64,000 nucleotides of DNA from Prototheca cutis (GCA_002897115.2 BCIH01000006.1:381250-445249); one strand, 5' to 3'. Shown: positions 51,910 through 63,936, numbered from the stretch's first letter. Program-made: numbers and translations. Notes: a model not told the origin generated them from the letters alone.

Positions 51910-54900
51910 ATGGGTGGTGAGAACGTCATGCGCCTGCGTGGCGGGGGCCAGTTCACCCTCCGCCCGCACGCACTGACGGCGGACGGGAAGACCATCCTTG
52001 CCTGCCGGGGCAAGAGCGTCCAGGCCTTCAGCGCCGTGACGGGCGAGCCCCTGTACAGGCTCATTGGGCATGAGGGTGATGTTACCGCAGTCATAGTGGA
52101 TTCAGAAAGCCCCAACGAGGTGCGTGATTCGGATGCAGCGACTCAGCGCTTGGGCTGTGGTAGTGGTGGTGCGGAGCCTGTTCTGCATGCGCAGCTTGGC
52201 ACAGGGGACTCCTGAGGAGCCCTGCACCCAGACTGCCTTGCCAGCACCCCAGCGCACCAACCCCTATCGCGCCACTCAAGCATGTATCAATCAATCCGTA
52301 CCCGTTTGTAGGCCTACACCTCAAGCCTGGATGGCACGGTGCGGCGGTGGAACCTTCGTGACCCGACGGCAGGCGCGGAGGAGTTCAAGGTCGGGGAGCC
52401 CATCGAGGGCATGGCCCTGGGCGCCTCGGGGGAGGCCTGGCTTTCTTGCCAGTGGCCCGAGAAGGAGTGGGGCCGGCTGCTGCGCTACCAGCTCATCCCG
52501 GGCGCCGCGGGCGGCGCCCACGGCGAGCGCCGCAAGATTTCCGGCGGCAACCCCATTGTGGTGCGTGGTGGGGCTTTGATTGCTGGATCCTTTTTGGGGT
52601 GGTGTTATGTGACAGGGGCAGGGTGGAAGGTGGGGAGTTATTCGTGCTCTGACGTCATCCTTCCAGCTTCCACTGCCCCAACTCAATACCTACGTGACAG
52701 ATGGGGTCGCGTGGGGGCCTGCTGGCGACGCACTGGCGCCACACGGCGCTGGTCTGGGGCGCAGGTGGCGATGCCAGTCAGGCGGTGACGTTTACGCACA
52801 CAAAGCAGCTTGCCTGCCTAGCGCTGTCGCCTGATGACGACACACTGGCCGCGGGGGACGTCACGGGACGGATCCTGGTGTGGCGGGGCGTGCGCGGCGC
52901 GGTGGCAGCCGCCGCGGCCGCCGCAGCCGCGGGCAAGGAGGGCATTTCTTCAGAGCCTGCGCCGCGCTTGCCACAGCCCGCGACGGTGCACTGGCACGCN
53001 CACGCGGTGGGCGCGCTGTGTTTCTCGGCCGACGGCGCGTTCCTGCTGTCGGGCGGCGCAGAGGCGGTCCTGGTGGTGTGGGACTTTGACGGTGCTCGGC
53101 GGACATACCTGCCCCGCCTGGGCGGTGCCATCACCTCGCTGGCACGCGCCGATGCTGATTCAGCGCTGCTGTCCGTGGGCCAAGCCGATAACACGCTGCG
53201 CCTGGTCAACCTGGCCACCATGCGCGTCGAGGCGTCCGTGCACGGNTTGCGGCCCCGGGGACCCGGTGCTGCTGCCGCTTCTGCCNCCCTGCCGCCCACC
53301 GTGCAGCCGGGGACGGGGCACCTCGTGGTCCCGGGAACCGGCAGCACCCTCCAGTTCTACGATGTCCTCAGGTGAGTTGATTGCTGTTTACTATGTGGTG
53401 GTGGTGAACAGGGTTGCGGCCGCTGCAGAGAAACCACGTGGTGGACAGGAAACTGGGCAAGAGCACTGGCCAACCGTTCTGCTGCAGCGACAAATTTCAT
53501 TCATCCATAAACAAACTGGAGCNTACGAGTCAACCCACGCATCAACTCTGCAGGGATGCGCATGTGGACCGGTTGCAGCTGTCGGTGCACAACCCTGTGG
53601 CCATTTCGAGCGGCGACGGGGGTGACGTCCAGATCCCTGGCCTGCCCTGCACGTGCCAGCTGGCNTTTTCCGGGGACGGCGGCGCCCTGGCCACGTGTGA
53701 GCTTCGGGCCGACGCCGGCTCAGCAGCCGCCCCGCGCCCCATCCCCGTGCTCAAGTTTTGGGAGCGTGTGCGTGGGGGCGGCTACGGCCGCGGCTATGCC
53801 CTCGCGTGCTTGGCCGACGACCCGCACCGCGGCGGTCGCAGCGTTGACGCCCTGGCCTTCGCTCCCCAGGGCGACCTGGTCGCAAGCGCTAGCCGCGCCG
53901 CCNGTGAGTTCCGCGTCTGGGCCCGGACGAGCTCCTCGGTGGCGGTCGCCGGCGGCAACACTAGATCGGCCACCGCGAAAGATGCCTCCTGGCGCTGCGC
54001 GGCAGTGGGGTCGTATGCGGAGAGCCCCGTCTCAGCAGTGGCATTCTCGGACGACGGCTCGCTGCTGGCCGCGGCGATCGGGTCTGCGCTGACCCTGTGG
54101 GACGTGACGGCCATGCGCCTGGCCGCCGTGCTCCCCGGGCCGTCGCCCGATCCCAACGGGAATGCACTTGGAGGCGCTGACTCACTGCATTTCCTGCNTG
54201 GCACGGGGCTCGTTGTCGGGCGGTGGGGCCCGGGGACGATCGCCATCCACAGCGTGCTGCGCGGTCGCCTGCTTTGGGCACTGGCGCTGCCCGTCCTGGC
54301 GCTGGCCGTCGACCCGGACTCGGCGCACTGGGCCGTGGTCNTGGCNCCGCAGCGGCGTCGCGGCGGCGGTGAGAACGCCGCAGCCGCGCACGTCGTCATG
54401 TTTTGTGCGGACCAGCGTCAACCCGTTGCNGCTTGGCGCCTGGCTGCCGATGCGTTGGCCCTCGCGGCGCGATCCTCACGGCGCCGGCCTGGGAGTGCCG
54501 CTGCCGTCAGCACAGCCGCCGAGCCACCGGCTCTGGTGTTTGCGCNGCGGAGCAGCGCGCTGGGCGCCGTCGGGGCCGCGAGCTCGCACCCGGGGGCCAG
54601 CCCCTTGGTGCTCNTGCTGCCTTCCAGGGAATACGTTGTCTTGCAGAGGGCGGGGGCTGCCGAGCAGCCACTCAGTGGGCCTGTGTCTGCTTCAGCCACT
54701 GAAGCCCAGGCGCAGGCCAAGGGCTTGGGTGCCATGTTTGCCGAGCCTGTCGTGGCTGCGCCGGCTCCCGACGCCAAGGACGCAGCGCCGGCTGCGCCAC
54801 GGACGAAGACAGGGGGGGNGTGGGAGGCNTTGCTGGATGCNCCCTCGCACGCGCTGCCTCCGCTGAGCGTGCTGTGCCCTGCTTTCCTGAANCTGGTGCT

Positions 54901-54925
54901 GGCCGACACGCCCGCAGCGGCATGA
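51910..54925 (+). CDS. WDR75/UTP17-like WD-repeat protein of the SSU processome
   Basis: Nucleolar WD40 protein of the t-UTP subcomplex, needed for pre-rRNA transcription and early 18S processing. Exons 51910-52119, 52312-52560, 52701-53371 and 53554-54925 give 833 residues. Beta-propeller features are visible: YRLIGHEGDVTAVIVDSESP, SLDGTVRRWNLRD, the family-typical HTKQLACLALSPDDDTLAAG, DVTGRILVWRG, ALCFSADGAFLLSGGAEAVL with VVWDFDG, and ESPVSAVAFSDDGSLLAAA. A first propeller and a second one with an alanine-rich spacer match the two-propeller plan. Assignment to WDR75 rather than WDR3/UTP4 rests on the HTKQ block and on SGGAEAVLVVWD. The C-terminal part is low in recognisable motifs. It is convergent with the acyltransferase gene. 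Confidence 0.8.
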
Positions 54926-55139
54926 GACACTCTATGTCGCCGTTGCCCTTGTGAGCGTCTCATGGCGACAGCATAGATATGTGTTGTGTGTGGCAGCCTT
55001 CCCTTGCGCCCTCAGCGCCATCACACACGACNAACAATTCTTTCATTGGTGTACATTGTTACCCACCGACGAGACTGGCCTGGATTATACGGGAGCGCGG
55101 GGGCCAGCCACTGGACCGGAACAAGAGGCCATGTTAGGT

Positions 55140-57429
55140 TCAGGCTGCCTTCAGCGGCGTCGATACCAAGGAGGTGTTTGGGGGGTGCAGCAAGGTTGAA
55201 GTGTGGACAGGACGTGGGTTGTTCCCTGCAGCCATGATCTCAAACCTCCGGTGCCTCCTTGGCCTGTGCTGTGGTGGCCGCAGCACGTGATCCAGGAGAG
55301 CTTGGAACAGGGTCGCAGTGACCAGTGTCACTGCCAGGGAGNCTGCCCAGATGGCAACNAGGGTCGCCAGGGGTTTTGCCCGGGCCACAGCGGCTAGGGC
55401 CCCGGGGGGAAGTAGCCAGGCCTCGAGCCAGTACATCAGGGGAACATGCAGCAAGTAGGCGGGATATGTTGCGGGGCCCAGCACCGCCAGCCGCCGCAGC
55501 GGTACCATCATCGGCGAGGCTGGGTAGAGCATGATCGTCGCCGCGATACCCACACACAGCGCCGCCACACCCGCTGATCCATGCAGACCTAGAGCGCCGA
55601 NGGCAGCAGCGGCGATACCTGTGCTGCTGCTGGGCCCTGCAGGGGAGGACGACCCAATGGCAGCACTTGGCTTGGACATGAACGGTCCCGAGCCCGGCAC
55701 GTGTGCTGCCCAAGCCGCTGCGGCGACAAGAGTGAGGCAGGGTATTGCCAGACCNTGNCGCCGCAGCCTGGCCCAGGCGCCGGCGTCTAGGCGTTGCAGA
55801 CCCAGCAGGCTCCCCGCTGCAAAGGGGACTGCTCTGGCACCCAGGGAAAAATAGCCCAGAGGGCCGTGGAAATATGCCAGTAGGGCTGGAATCCACCGCT
55901 CGGGAAGCTGTAGAATGGGTGCATGTGTGCGGTATTCACGTGGGTTACCAAAACTCAGAGGTTCAAAGAATGCAGGGCAGCACAGCAGGTGGACGTTGAC
56001 TGGCTGTCATGGGGAGACAAAGCAGAGGCAGGGATGAGACCCTAACCAACAGTCAATCAACCATTCAGTCGTCGCAACTGCNGGGCCCCAAAACTAGCCT
56101 ACCTCTGGGCTGCCAAAGGCCGGCAAGGGGAATGTCACCCGCCTGGAGAGGTAACTCATGCATCTGAGGAGGCTCAGTGTCAGGANAAGGCTCCAGCAGA
56201 ATGCAATTGTCGCGCCCCTCAGAGCACTCGGGCCAAAGCTGCAAGAGGCAGGAAGGCGAGACGTCGTTGTTTCACCCTGGGCACGTAGCTGATGTATTGT
56301 GCGACAGAGAGCAGTAGACCCCGGAAGCCACCAGTGCAGAGCCGTCTTTCGCACATTCGGCGCAGTGCAAGGAGCGTGAGGGGATACAGTACGAACAGCT
56401 GCACCTGCACTGCAACCGACCAGTACACCTGCGTGTGGGTGGGGTGTGGGTGGTTGGCCATGTGTGCACCCGTGGTTACGGCCTGCGTGCTCTGCCTGAG
56501 CGGGCCCCATTGGTGAGCACATCAAACGTACACAGAAACGAGAACACACGGTATGCTGGAGATTTGCAATCGTTCATGAGGAGAATTGTGGCCCAGCAGN
56601 GGCAGCTGCAGTGCCTACACAACANCTCTCCCACCCCCTTGGAGGACGAGCTCCCTAGAGCACTCCAGGGCTCACCACGCCACAGCCGCCAAAGCCGACG
56701 AGGTTGCTCAGGAACATAAAGTTGAGTGGCAGGCTCTGGTCACAGTACATCATTTGGCTGTCGTGATTGGNCAAAAGGGAGGAACCTGCAGGGCGGGTGT
56801 GGTCGANGCCCCAGGCGACCGCCAGCATTGTGAGCAGATAGCTCGGCACCAGCCTGCCCACGCGCCGCCTGCAGCAGGGCAGACCTCCAACAGAGAATGG
56901 ACAATCATCGACATCTTCTATCCTCAATACATGTAATGAATTGCCCGCAATATCAGGATACAACTCCCCTACACACCTGTAGTAATCTGCAAGGATTTTA
57001 CTCGGTCTCGACAAGGCATTCTGGATCGCTGGCAGCAGCTGGAGAGTCGCCCAGTATCCGGACAACGTGAGAAACATGTCGGGGCCAAGATTGCCGTACC
57101 AGACCATTGGCAGACTCCAATGTACGCTCATCAACTGCAGCAGACTTGCGAATGCGGAATACTGTCGGTACGAGTACGAGCGGGCATGTGCGGGGCAAAA
57201 GCGGGTTCGAACCCGATGACAGGATTCGCACCTCGTGAACCTTCTCCGGAGGAACAAACATGGCCCACAGCATCATGCCATGGAACATGATGACGCCGAT
57301 GCAGAATACAACTCTAATGCCCTCCAGTCCGTGGGCATCGTGGTGCACAACGCAGTCGACGGGCCTGGCGTCGACCTGGAGGTGCACGACACTACCACCC
57401 TTGCCCGTCGACTGAATTTTTAGCTCCAT
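55140..57429 (-). CDS. Acyltransferase-3 family integral membrane protein
   Basis: Multi-pass membrane O-acyltransferase-like protein (acyltransferase 3/NRF-6 type), which transfers acyl groups to sugars, lipids or other hydroxyls; the substrate is unknown. Minus-strand exons 57232-57429, 56977-57161, 56676-56868, 56276-56428, about 56103-56238 and 55140 to about 55990. Family-like blocks are LEGIRVVFCIGVIMFHGMML (first helix with the histidine), GNLGPDMFLTLSGYWATLQL, RRRVGRLVPSYLLTMLAVAW, VYWSVAVQVQLFVLYPL and PATYPAYLLHVPLMYWLEAW. Roughly ten hydrophobic segments can be seen. The reading frame between the exons ending at 56276 and starting at 56238 does not close, so part of the middle is uncertain. 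The start is the ATG at 57429. Confidence 0.7.
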
Positions 57430-57707
57430 GAGCCACAATCAGGGCTTTACAAGTAAACTTTACTTGCGTATATAGTTACATTATTCTATCTGTATAAACA
57501 TTGACAGTATGCCAGCAGCTCCTGCGTTCGTTCGAGATAGATGTGGGGCCTCTAACCATCACGAAACCACCACATCCGCATCCGACCACAGGTCTCCTCT
57601 CCCGGCTACGAACTGCATTGTCGGACTGTCAATCATCGCGCGACCCTTCAGGCAATGCGCATAGGTTCCGGGAAACTTAATTGTTGTTGTGCGCCATCTT
57701 TGCAACC
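57430..57707. promoter_or_regulatory. Divergent promoter region, acyltransferase / calycin-like gene
   Basis: 278 bp between divergent starts, with an AT-rich stretch near 57450-57510 that could hold core promoter elements. No site was assigned. Confidence 0.45.
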
Positions 57708-58530
57708 ATGATGGACAAGGAGGCCTTCACTGGGACTTGGAAAAAGGATGCCGCCGCCTCCGACAATCAGAAGCCGGTCTCCGACATCCTTCAGGTGTGT
57801 CCCGCTGTAAAAACGTCAGTGGTAGTTTGATCCGTCTTGACACAGATCTCAAGTTCACAAGCCTTATGCCTTGCTTTCATAAATTGCAGCTTGGCTGGCT
57901 CGTACGCAAGGCTCTGCCATACATGACGACGATGACTGTCCAAAGCACGGGCGAGAGCTTCACCAGCCGGGTGATCAAGCCCTTTGGGGCGGGGGAGGTC
58001 GTGGAGACCTTCCCTTGGTCTGGGGAGGAGCGGGAGCACCAGCGCAGGGACAACCGCAAGGGGACGTTCATGGGGCACGTGGAAGAGCATGATGACAGCT
58101 TCAGCATCAAGTGTGGTGTTGGGGGGGTTTGGTACTGTGGGGTGTCTGCAATGCTGTGGTGTATCCTCTACCACCCACAGTCTGAAAATGGGTGCTGGGC
58201 ACCGGCACTACTGTACACACTCCTGAGACGGGTCGCAAGGCCCCAATGGATGACGTGATCCCATGCCCTGGAGTCTGGATATGATCACCACAGGGCAAGC
58301 TGGAAGGAACCTCTGGCTGGCACCAACACCGACACGTGGAAGCTGTTGCCAGATGGCAAGACGCTGGAAGTCACTCAGAGCATCAAGGCAAGCGCATCGA
58401 CGATGGGGGTGTATGAAGGATATCAATTGAGTGAATTCCCGATGACTAATTGATTACGTCCCCACTTTCCCACCCGGAGCAGGTTGGCGAGCAGGCACAC
58501 GAGTACAAGACAGTCTACAGGCGGCAGTAG
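57708..58530 (+). CDS. Calycin/lipocalin-like small protein
   Basis: Small soluble beta-barrel candidate of 149 residues. Exons 57708-57794, 57890-58110, 58294-58387 and 58483-58530. The N-terminal FTGTWKKDAAASDN has the G-x-W signature of lipocalins and cytosolic fatty-acid-binding proteins. Alternating beta-strand patterns follow (MTVQSTGESFTSRVIKPFGA, GKTLEVTQSIKVGEQ) and the protein ends YKTVYRRQ. A function in binding a small hydrophobic ligand is inference. The third intron starts with a GC donor (AAG/GCAAGC at 58385-58393). Two consecutive ATGs open the frame. Confidence 0.75.
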
Positions 58531-58886
58531 GCCGCAGTTTGTTGTCCTTCAAAAACCCAAGTGGCAGCATGCATGAGTTNACTCGTTGTGCTGATAGCCA
58601 AGCCAATGTCACGCCCAGATGCTGGCAATCTCATCTATGGTTGGGCTTATTACGTCAATGCACAGACGTGGGATAAGGGGGCCCCTTGGACAGCCCGGGG
58701 ACAGCCGGCAAACCTAGTCCATTAAAATGACTCCCCTGCGATGAACATCGGCTGGCTCGCGCACGGGCGTCCCTGTTCTAACAGGCACGCCGAGCAGCTT
58801 GCTGTGGAGTGCGCGTCATATTCTATTTAATGCACACATCGCTCAATTCATAGCGTGACGTGGCCATGTTCAGGGAGTAACTGACA
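58531..58886. promoter_or_regulatory. Upstream region of plastid bS21 gene
   Basis: About 355 bp between two plus-strand genes. No gene is seen. An AT-rich patch at about 58815-58855 lies 30-70 bp before the bS21 ATG and may be core promoter. Confidence 0.4.
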
Positions 58887-60136
58887 ATGCTACGGAGCGG
58901 CCCCACGCCGTTCGTCGGCCCCCGCACGCCGTTGGTGTCGGCGCCTCTGCGGCGATGCGTGCCCTTCGTCGCCCATTCTAGAAGCATTAAGCTCTATAGT
59001 ACCCGTAATAAGCATACATACAATGTCGAGGTGAGAGTCGTTGAGTTGGGAATGGAAAGCCGTGGAGGCGCAGCGGAACCACCATGGTGGCTGGCCATGC
59101 CCCCACGCCCATTCCCACGCTCGTTTCGNTGCCCCTCCCTGACCCAAAGGTGACTGCGGCCGGAGAGGAGGGAATGGACGAGAATGACTTTCGGCGATTT
59201 CGCCAGGAGGTGTTCAATTCGGGCATCATTGAAGAGGTGGGCTGGTGTGGCAGTCGTCTGCGGTGCGGGTGCGGTGTCCTGCAGACGGTGANCCTCTGCC
59301 ATTCAGATGCATGGACAGATTGCATGCGCTCTTGATCCACACATTGCGCAGGCGCGGCGACGGAGGTTCCATGAGAACCCACAGCAGAAGAANCAGAGGA
59401 AGATACGGGCCGGACACCAGCTCAGAAAACGGTACGTATGGATCTGTATAGGAGGGCCCAAGGATTTTCCAGCCCAGTGTCTTGGCAACACGACGCAACC
59501 CATATGTGTCCATGGATGATTTGGTGGTGTCCAGGCTGCCATTGTGAGTTCTCAGATGTGCCATGTCACGAGCAGTCCCCAAAGCGAGCNCCCCCCCCCC
59601 CCCAACATCCCACATGATGCAGGCTGGCGCAGTTTGGACCCTGGGTCTTTGATCAGGAGCCCGTCCCGTCGGCTTCGCCNTTTGGCTACATGTTTGGCGC
59701 CAAGCGAGAGTCCTTGGAAGAAACAGGGAATGCCAAGACCGAGGAGGCTGCATTTGATGAGGAGCAACTCGCCAAGCTGCTANTGGCAGAGCTTGAGGCC
59801 GGGAGTGACGACGAGGAGGAAGGTGACGACATCCTTGAGGAGGAATCAGAGGAAGAGTTTGGAGAATGGGATGAAGCAGAGGAAGAGGATTATGATTCTG
59901 ACGAGGANGACTCTGCAGGAAACGACAATGACGANGCCGAGGTGGTGGAGTTTGATGACTCCGATGTGGAGGATGACTCTGAAGAAGAGGACGATGGTGT
60001 TCCTGATGTGCAGGGGGATGCTGAAGCTTCTTCTGCGGACAACGATGCCTTGGCGGAAGCTGAACCCNCATTGGAGCCTCCTGACGGCANTGACAATAGC
60101 CGTGCCATGGAGCATGTACCTGCAAATACCCTGTGA
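58887..60136 (+). CDS. Plastid ribosomal protein bS21 with long acidic C-terminal extension
   Basis: Small-subunit ribosomal protein of the bacterial S21 family, targeted to the plastid (or mitochondrion). Exons 58887-59030, 59150-59236, 59352-59431 and 59623-60136 give 274 residues. The first exon is a targeting sequence (TPLVSAPLRRCVPFVAHSR). The S21 domain spans exons 2 and 3: ENDFRRFRQEVFNSGIIEEA, then RRRRFHENPQQK and RKIRAGHQLRKR. The rest (exon 4) is an extension of about 170 residues that starts RLAQFGPWVFDQEPVPSASP and then becomes strongly acidic (long D/E runs). Bacterial S21 has about 70 residues, so the tail is a large addition. The intron before exon 4 contains a poly-C run. Confidence 0.8.
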
Positions 60137-60189
60137 CATTCGTGACNCTTTACAAGGAACCTTGCACACACAAGTCAGCCTACACGGTA

Positions 60190-60340
60190 CCNTACAGGGC
60201 AAAAATGATGCAACTAGCTCAGCCGGCACGGGCGNCACATCACCCTCGGGGTTGCTGGGCATCACGGATGGCAGCAAATTCTCACGACGCAGGCAGTTGG
60301 GAGGTGGGCCACCTCAATGATGGACCACCAAGGTGCAACA
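60190..60340 (-). repeat. Dispersed repeat, copy 2 (inverted)
   Basis: The minus strand matches 43176-43325 over about 150 bp, including the segment encoding PSVMPSNPEGDV. It lies about 50 bp downstream of the bS21 stop. Confidence 0.75.
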
Positions 60341-61453
60341 ACTGTTGTGCCAGGGTCAACTTCCAGGACCTTCTAGGACCTCCATGCACGACCTGCCCTG
60401 CTGCCAAGAAGGAACCCAACCCATCCTCTGACCGATGCAGCCAGGGAATGCGGTCCAACAGGCATTTTGTTTGGGAGATATGCCCTTGCCGTTCACTTGG
60501 GAGTCTTCTCACGAATCTCGAGAGGGTTTCTACGGTCAGGTAAGCAAGATCACTCCCTCATCAAAAGATGAATGACTGGTTGGGAGGGGGAGGCACATCA
60601 AATAACCGAGCNGGTTCTCCGGATCACTCCCCAATGCCACAGAACACCAATAATCGAGTTTTGCCCGCCCATTTGGATCACAAATCCTTGATGCATTTTT
60701 GGATGTCGAACNGTGGTCGAACCATGTAATGCCTTGCCCCAAAAGGCCTGGGAGCCGGTCGACGCTGATTGCGGTTGGCCCCTGGCAGCCGAGGGCGGAG
60801 GGGCCCCCGCCGGGACATGCAGGGGATTACTCGGTGGAGGATGTCCAGCTGGTAGCATGTGATCGCCATGACAATCCCATAGACGAACCTGCAGAGCCTC
60901 CGCCAGATCCAAGTCCCGGGCCTGCATGGAGACGCCGGCCGGGTGGCCCAGGAAAGGCTGCTGACCCACAGAAGTATCATGAGGCAGATTTGGGTGACCA
61001 ACCAGGGACCTCTAGTAGTGATGAGCGCGTTGCAGTAACTGGAGTGGGGTGCCTGACCCTACGTCCAGACGCCACAGTCGCAGGTGCGACCGATCCCTAT
61101 GGTGTCTTTTTGACTGATCAGCCTGATTGCCGCCGTGGTATGNGCTGCTGCCGTCACTGAACCGTGTGCATTCTCTGTGCAGGACACATGGTACACTCTT
61201 CACTGGATGGCACCGGCACCAGCTGGGCAATTTCCGCGAGGCCTGTGATCTCGTATCGAGAGTGCACCAGAGACACAGGCACAGTTTCCTTTTCTTTTTC
61301 TTCTTTTCCTGTTGGGTTGGGTGAGGAAGGCACGCATGCAGATGCACGCGACGCCAAGGGTCTGTCTGCAGAGTTGTGCTGCCATCGCTGCTTTGCCTGG
61401 AGTGGGCGGGGTGGCACCCCAGGGCTTCAGCAAGGACACAGGTCCCCCTCGAA

Positions 61454-61514
<61 letters not shown>

Positions 61515-62358
61515 CAGATTGGCAACTTTACTTGGCAACGATGGTCACGGGGCAGACCAGCTGCACACACCACTTCCTGGCGGAGCGCACTGGAGGAGAC
61601 GACCTCCAGCTTCGGTGTGGCACGGCCTTTTGGGAGGGGGATGCCAGGTCGCTGTGGTTGACCGTCGTGCAGTTTGCTGGGAGCTCATACAGGAATCATC
61701 TCATACCCAGCATACCTGCACGCGTGCAGGGCACCTGTCGAGTTAGACGGCACCGAGATTGAGGACCTGGGCAAGCAATTGCCAGATTTTGACAACTTGC
61801 TGGCGTCAAGTCTGCACTTTGAATTCCGATGCGATCAGCTATTGGTACAGAGGGGGACAAGGGGTTGCTGGTGCCTTGGCATGCCTTGGCGTCTGCTGGC
61901 ACCACCAGCAGGGCCAATCACGCTCACGGAATGCTCTCAAGTGGGCACACGTCGCAAGCTGCCCCTTTCCATTTTCTTCATGGCTCCACAGAATGGCCAG
62001 GCGGACGTTGAAAAGCTCGCGATCAAGATGGGCCTGGCGTTTGTCCCTGGCAGTGTGTGCTGCATTGGTCAAGCAGAGGTGTCGCTGCCACCATGCAGCG
62101 GCTAGCGGATCGCTGGGACGGAGGAAGAGCAGGATGCCTCCCTGGCTATTGTCACGGTGTTGTGCAAGGCGCCCCGAGGTTGCACTGGGTCATGCGGCGC
62201 TCCCTGGAATCCATCCATGCTTGCTGCTTCAGGAACCGTGTCAACCCCTCCAATTATTATATTATCTACTGGTCCAGCGCGCATCTTCTTACAAGCCCCA
62301 CCAGCCACGCTGCGAGCACGGCCTGGCAGAAGATGTGCGGCAGCCCGACCGGGCGACC
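60341..62358 (+). CDS. Possible multi-exon gene, unidentified (weak)
   Basis: Plus-strand stretches look coding but could not be joined. They are about 60825-61135 (EDVQLVACDRHDNPIDEPAE and LRPDATVAGATDPYGVFLTD), about 61580-61690 (HFLAERTGGDDLQLRCGTAF), about 61733-61845 (ELDGTEIEDLGKQLPDFDNL) and 61990-62100 (NGQADVEKLAIKMGLAFVPG). No family is recognised. Third-codon GC is lower than in neighbouring genes, so part of this may be decayed or non-coding. The region also holds a long CA repeat. The minus strand offers competing frames near 61160-61300. Confidence 0.25.
61461..61508. repeat. (CA)n microsatellite
   Basis: About 24 consecutive CA units. Confidence 0.95.
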
Positions 62359-63812
62359 TCAAGGCCGGGTGATCTTGCCCTCGCGCAGTTTTTTCCGCAG
62401 CTTTGCCTTGGCAGACTTGCTCAGCTTCTTGTCTGCGAGGTGCTTTTTAGCAGTGGTAAAACTGTGTTAACACCTGTTCCAGAATGGCCCGTTGAGCTTA
62501 GAGTAGCAAAGCGCAACAAAATGGCGGTGTCTGCATGCAAGTGGCCGACTAACGAGGACCGCCTCCTCCTTCCCAACCCATCTACCGACAAAAAAACATT
62601 GCAATAGTGACGTCCACAGGTCACATTTACCCCCTCCACACTTCTTCAGACATGGACATACCTTCCTCCGGGGCCATGCCAGGGACAGCTGGCGGTGCGG
62701 TGGCGGGCGGTGGCGGGCCTGGCGGCCTNGTTGGCGCTGCAGGCGGCGGGGCTGGCCTGACTGGCGGCGCCGGCTGCGGTGCGACCTGTGCCTGGGCTGG
62801 AGGGGTCCGGGCCACGGGCACCGGCACTGGGGCGGCCCGGGCCACGGGCACCGGCACTGGGGCGGCCCGGGCCACGGGCACCGGCACTGGGGCGGCCCGG
62901 GCCACGGGCACCGGCACTGGGGCAGCGGCAACGGGCCTGGGCCTGGGACCCTCGGCGCCGGGGTGGCCAGGTGGGCCCCGGGGAGGGGCAGGTCCACGGG
63001 GCGGCGCAGGCCTCTGAGAGCCGGGCGGGCCACCTGCTGCCTGGGCCCTGGGCCGGGGCTGACCGTGCAGCCGAGAGGGAGGCGGGGCGTAGCCAGGAAC
63101 CGCCGGGCGGCCAGCGCCGGGCGCACCACCCTGCAGAACATGGACCATGTTTCGGGAATGAGACCAATGACACGGTTCTGCAGATGGATTGTACACATCT
63201 CAGACATTCGTTGCCCGGCCAGTCCCCATGCAAAAGAAATCAAGAACAACAATGTGAGCACAACCCCCACACGCACCACCTTGTGTGCAGGACCCGGCAT
63301 GCTGGGGCGGGGCCCGCTGTAGGGAGGCCGGTGGGGCTGGGGAGCGATCTTGCTATCAAACCACTCCGGCATGTCTTGGTGCTGCATGTGCAAATGTATC
63401 GTCATCGGGGGTTGCAGTGAGCCCGTGCGGGAAGCACTGAACTGCNCATGTTTGGATGCTGAGGCTGCGGATTCGCATTCCGCGGCCCACGGTTTTAACA
63501 ATATGTGGAGCCATTTAAGCAGTCAAAACCACGATGANCCCTGGTCCCCACCTGGACTGTGTGGGGCTGCATCAGCATTGGCTGCTGGAAGGGCCGCTGG
63601 GGCGGGTGCTGGATGAAGCCGGAGCCCACCACATTCGGATTCTGCGGCATTCCAGGGATTCGCATTGTGTTTGCAACATCTAACAAGCCGGAACAGGCCC
63701 GGTATGACACAGCGGCGCAGCTGCCGCGCATGTCGACGCTCACAAGCCCATCACCCACCGAGATGTGCAGCGTGAGCGCGTCCACGCGTTCCTGGTTTGT
63801 TTTGTACTCCAT
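62359..63812 (-). CDS. Unidentified proline-rich protein (3' end unresolved)
   Basis: Minus-strand exons 63552-63812, 63280-63381 and 62662-63130 join in frame. They give an N-terminus MEYKTNQERVDALTLHISV and GDGLVSVDMRGSCAAVSYRA, then a P/Q/M-rich part (QPMLMQPHTV, QHQDMPEWFDSKIAP) and a long proline-rich stretch with tandem VPVPVARAAP repeats. A strong donor (GGTATGT) ends the third exon at 62662. A lysine-rich candidate last exon lies at 62359-62461 (HLADKKLSKSAKAKLRKKLR, then EGKITRP and a stop), but the phase does not match, so another small exon or an error may lie between. I do not recognise the family. The sequence composition resembles RNA- or WW-domain-binding scaffold proteins. Confidence 0.55.
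62806..62930 (-). repeat. Coding minisatellite (30-bp unit, four copies)
   Basis: A 30-bp unit is repeated four times with almost no variation; on the minus strand it encodes VPVPVARAAP. The near-identity suggests recent expansion. Confidence 0.9.
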
Positions 63813-63936
63813 TTTCGTACGCAAATGGTAGGTAGTGATTGACCACACAATCACACTGTGGATTGGTGAGCAAAAAAAGAATCCTTTCAGGGCGATCTGG
63901 CTGGTGGTGGGTGACCAGGGGGGGGGACATTCTCGA

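Noticed and set aside
57180..57240. tRNA-like T-arm (GGTTCGAACC) near 57203
   Set aside because: The palindromic block has no matching A box, acceptor stem or anticodon arm at the right distances; it lies in an intron of the acyltransferase gene.
61441..61510. CRISPR-like or telomeric array
   Set aside because: It is a simple CA dinucleotide repeat without spacers.
62627..63017. Plus-strand G/A/T-rich frame opposite the proline-rich gene
   Set aside because: Antisense reading of the minisatellite; the minus-strand exons are supported by splice phase.
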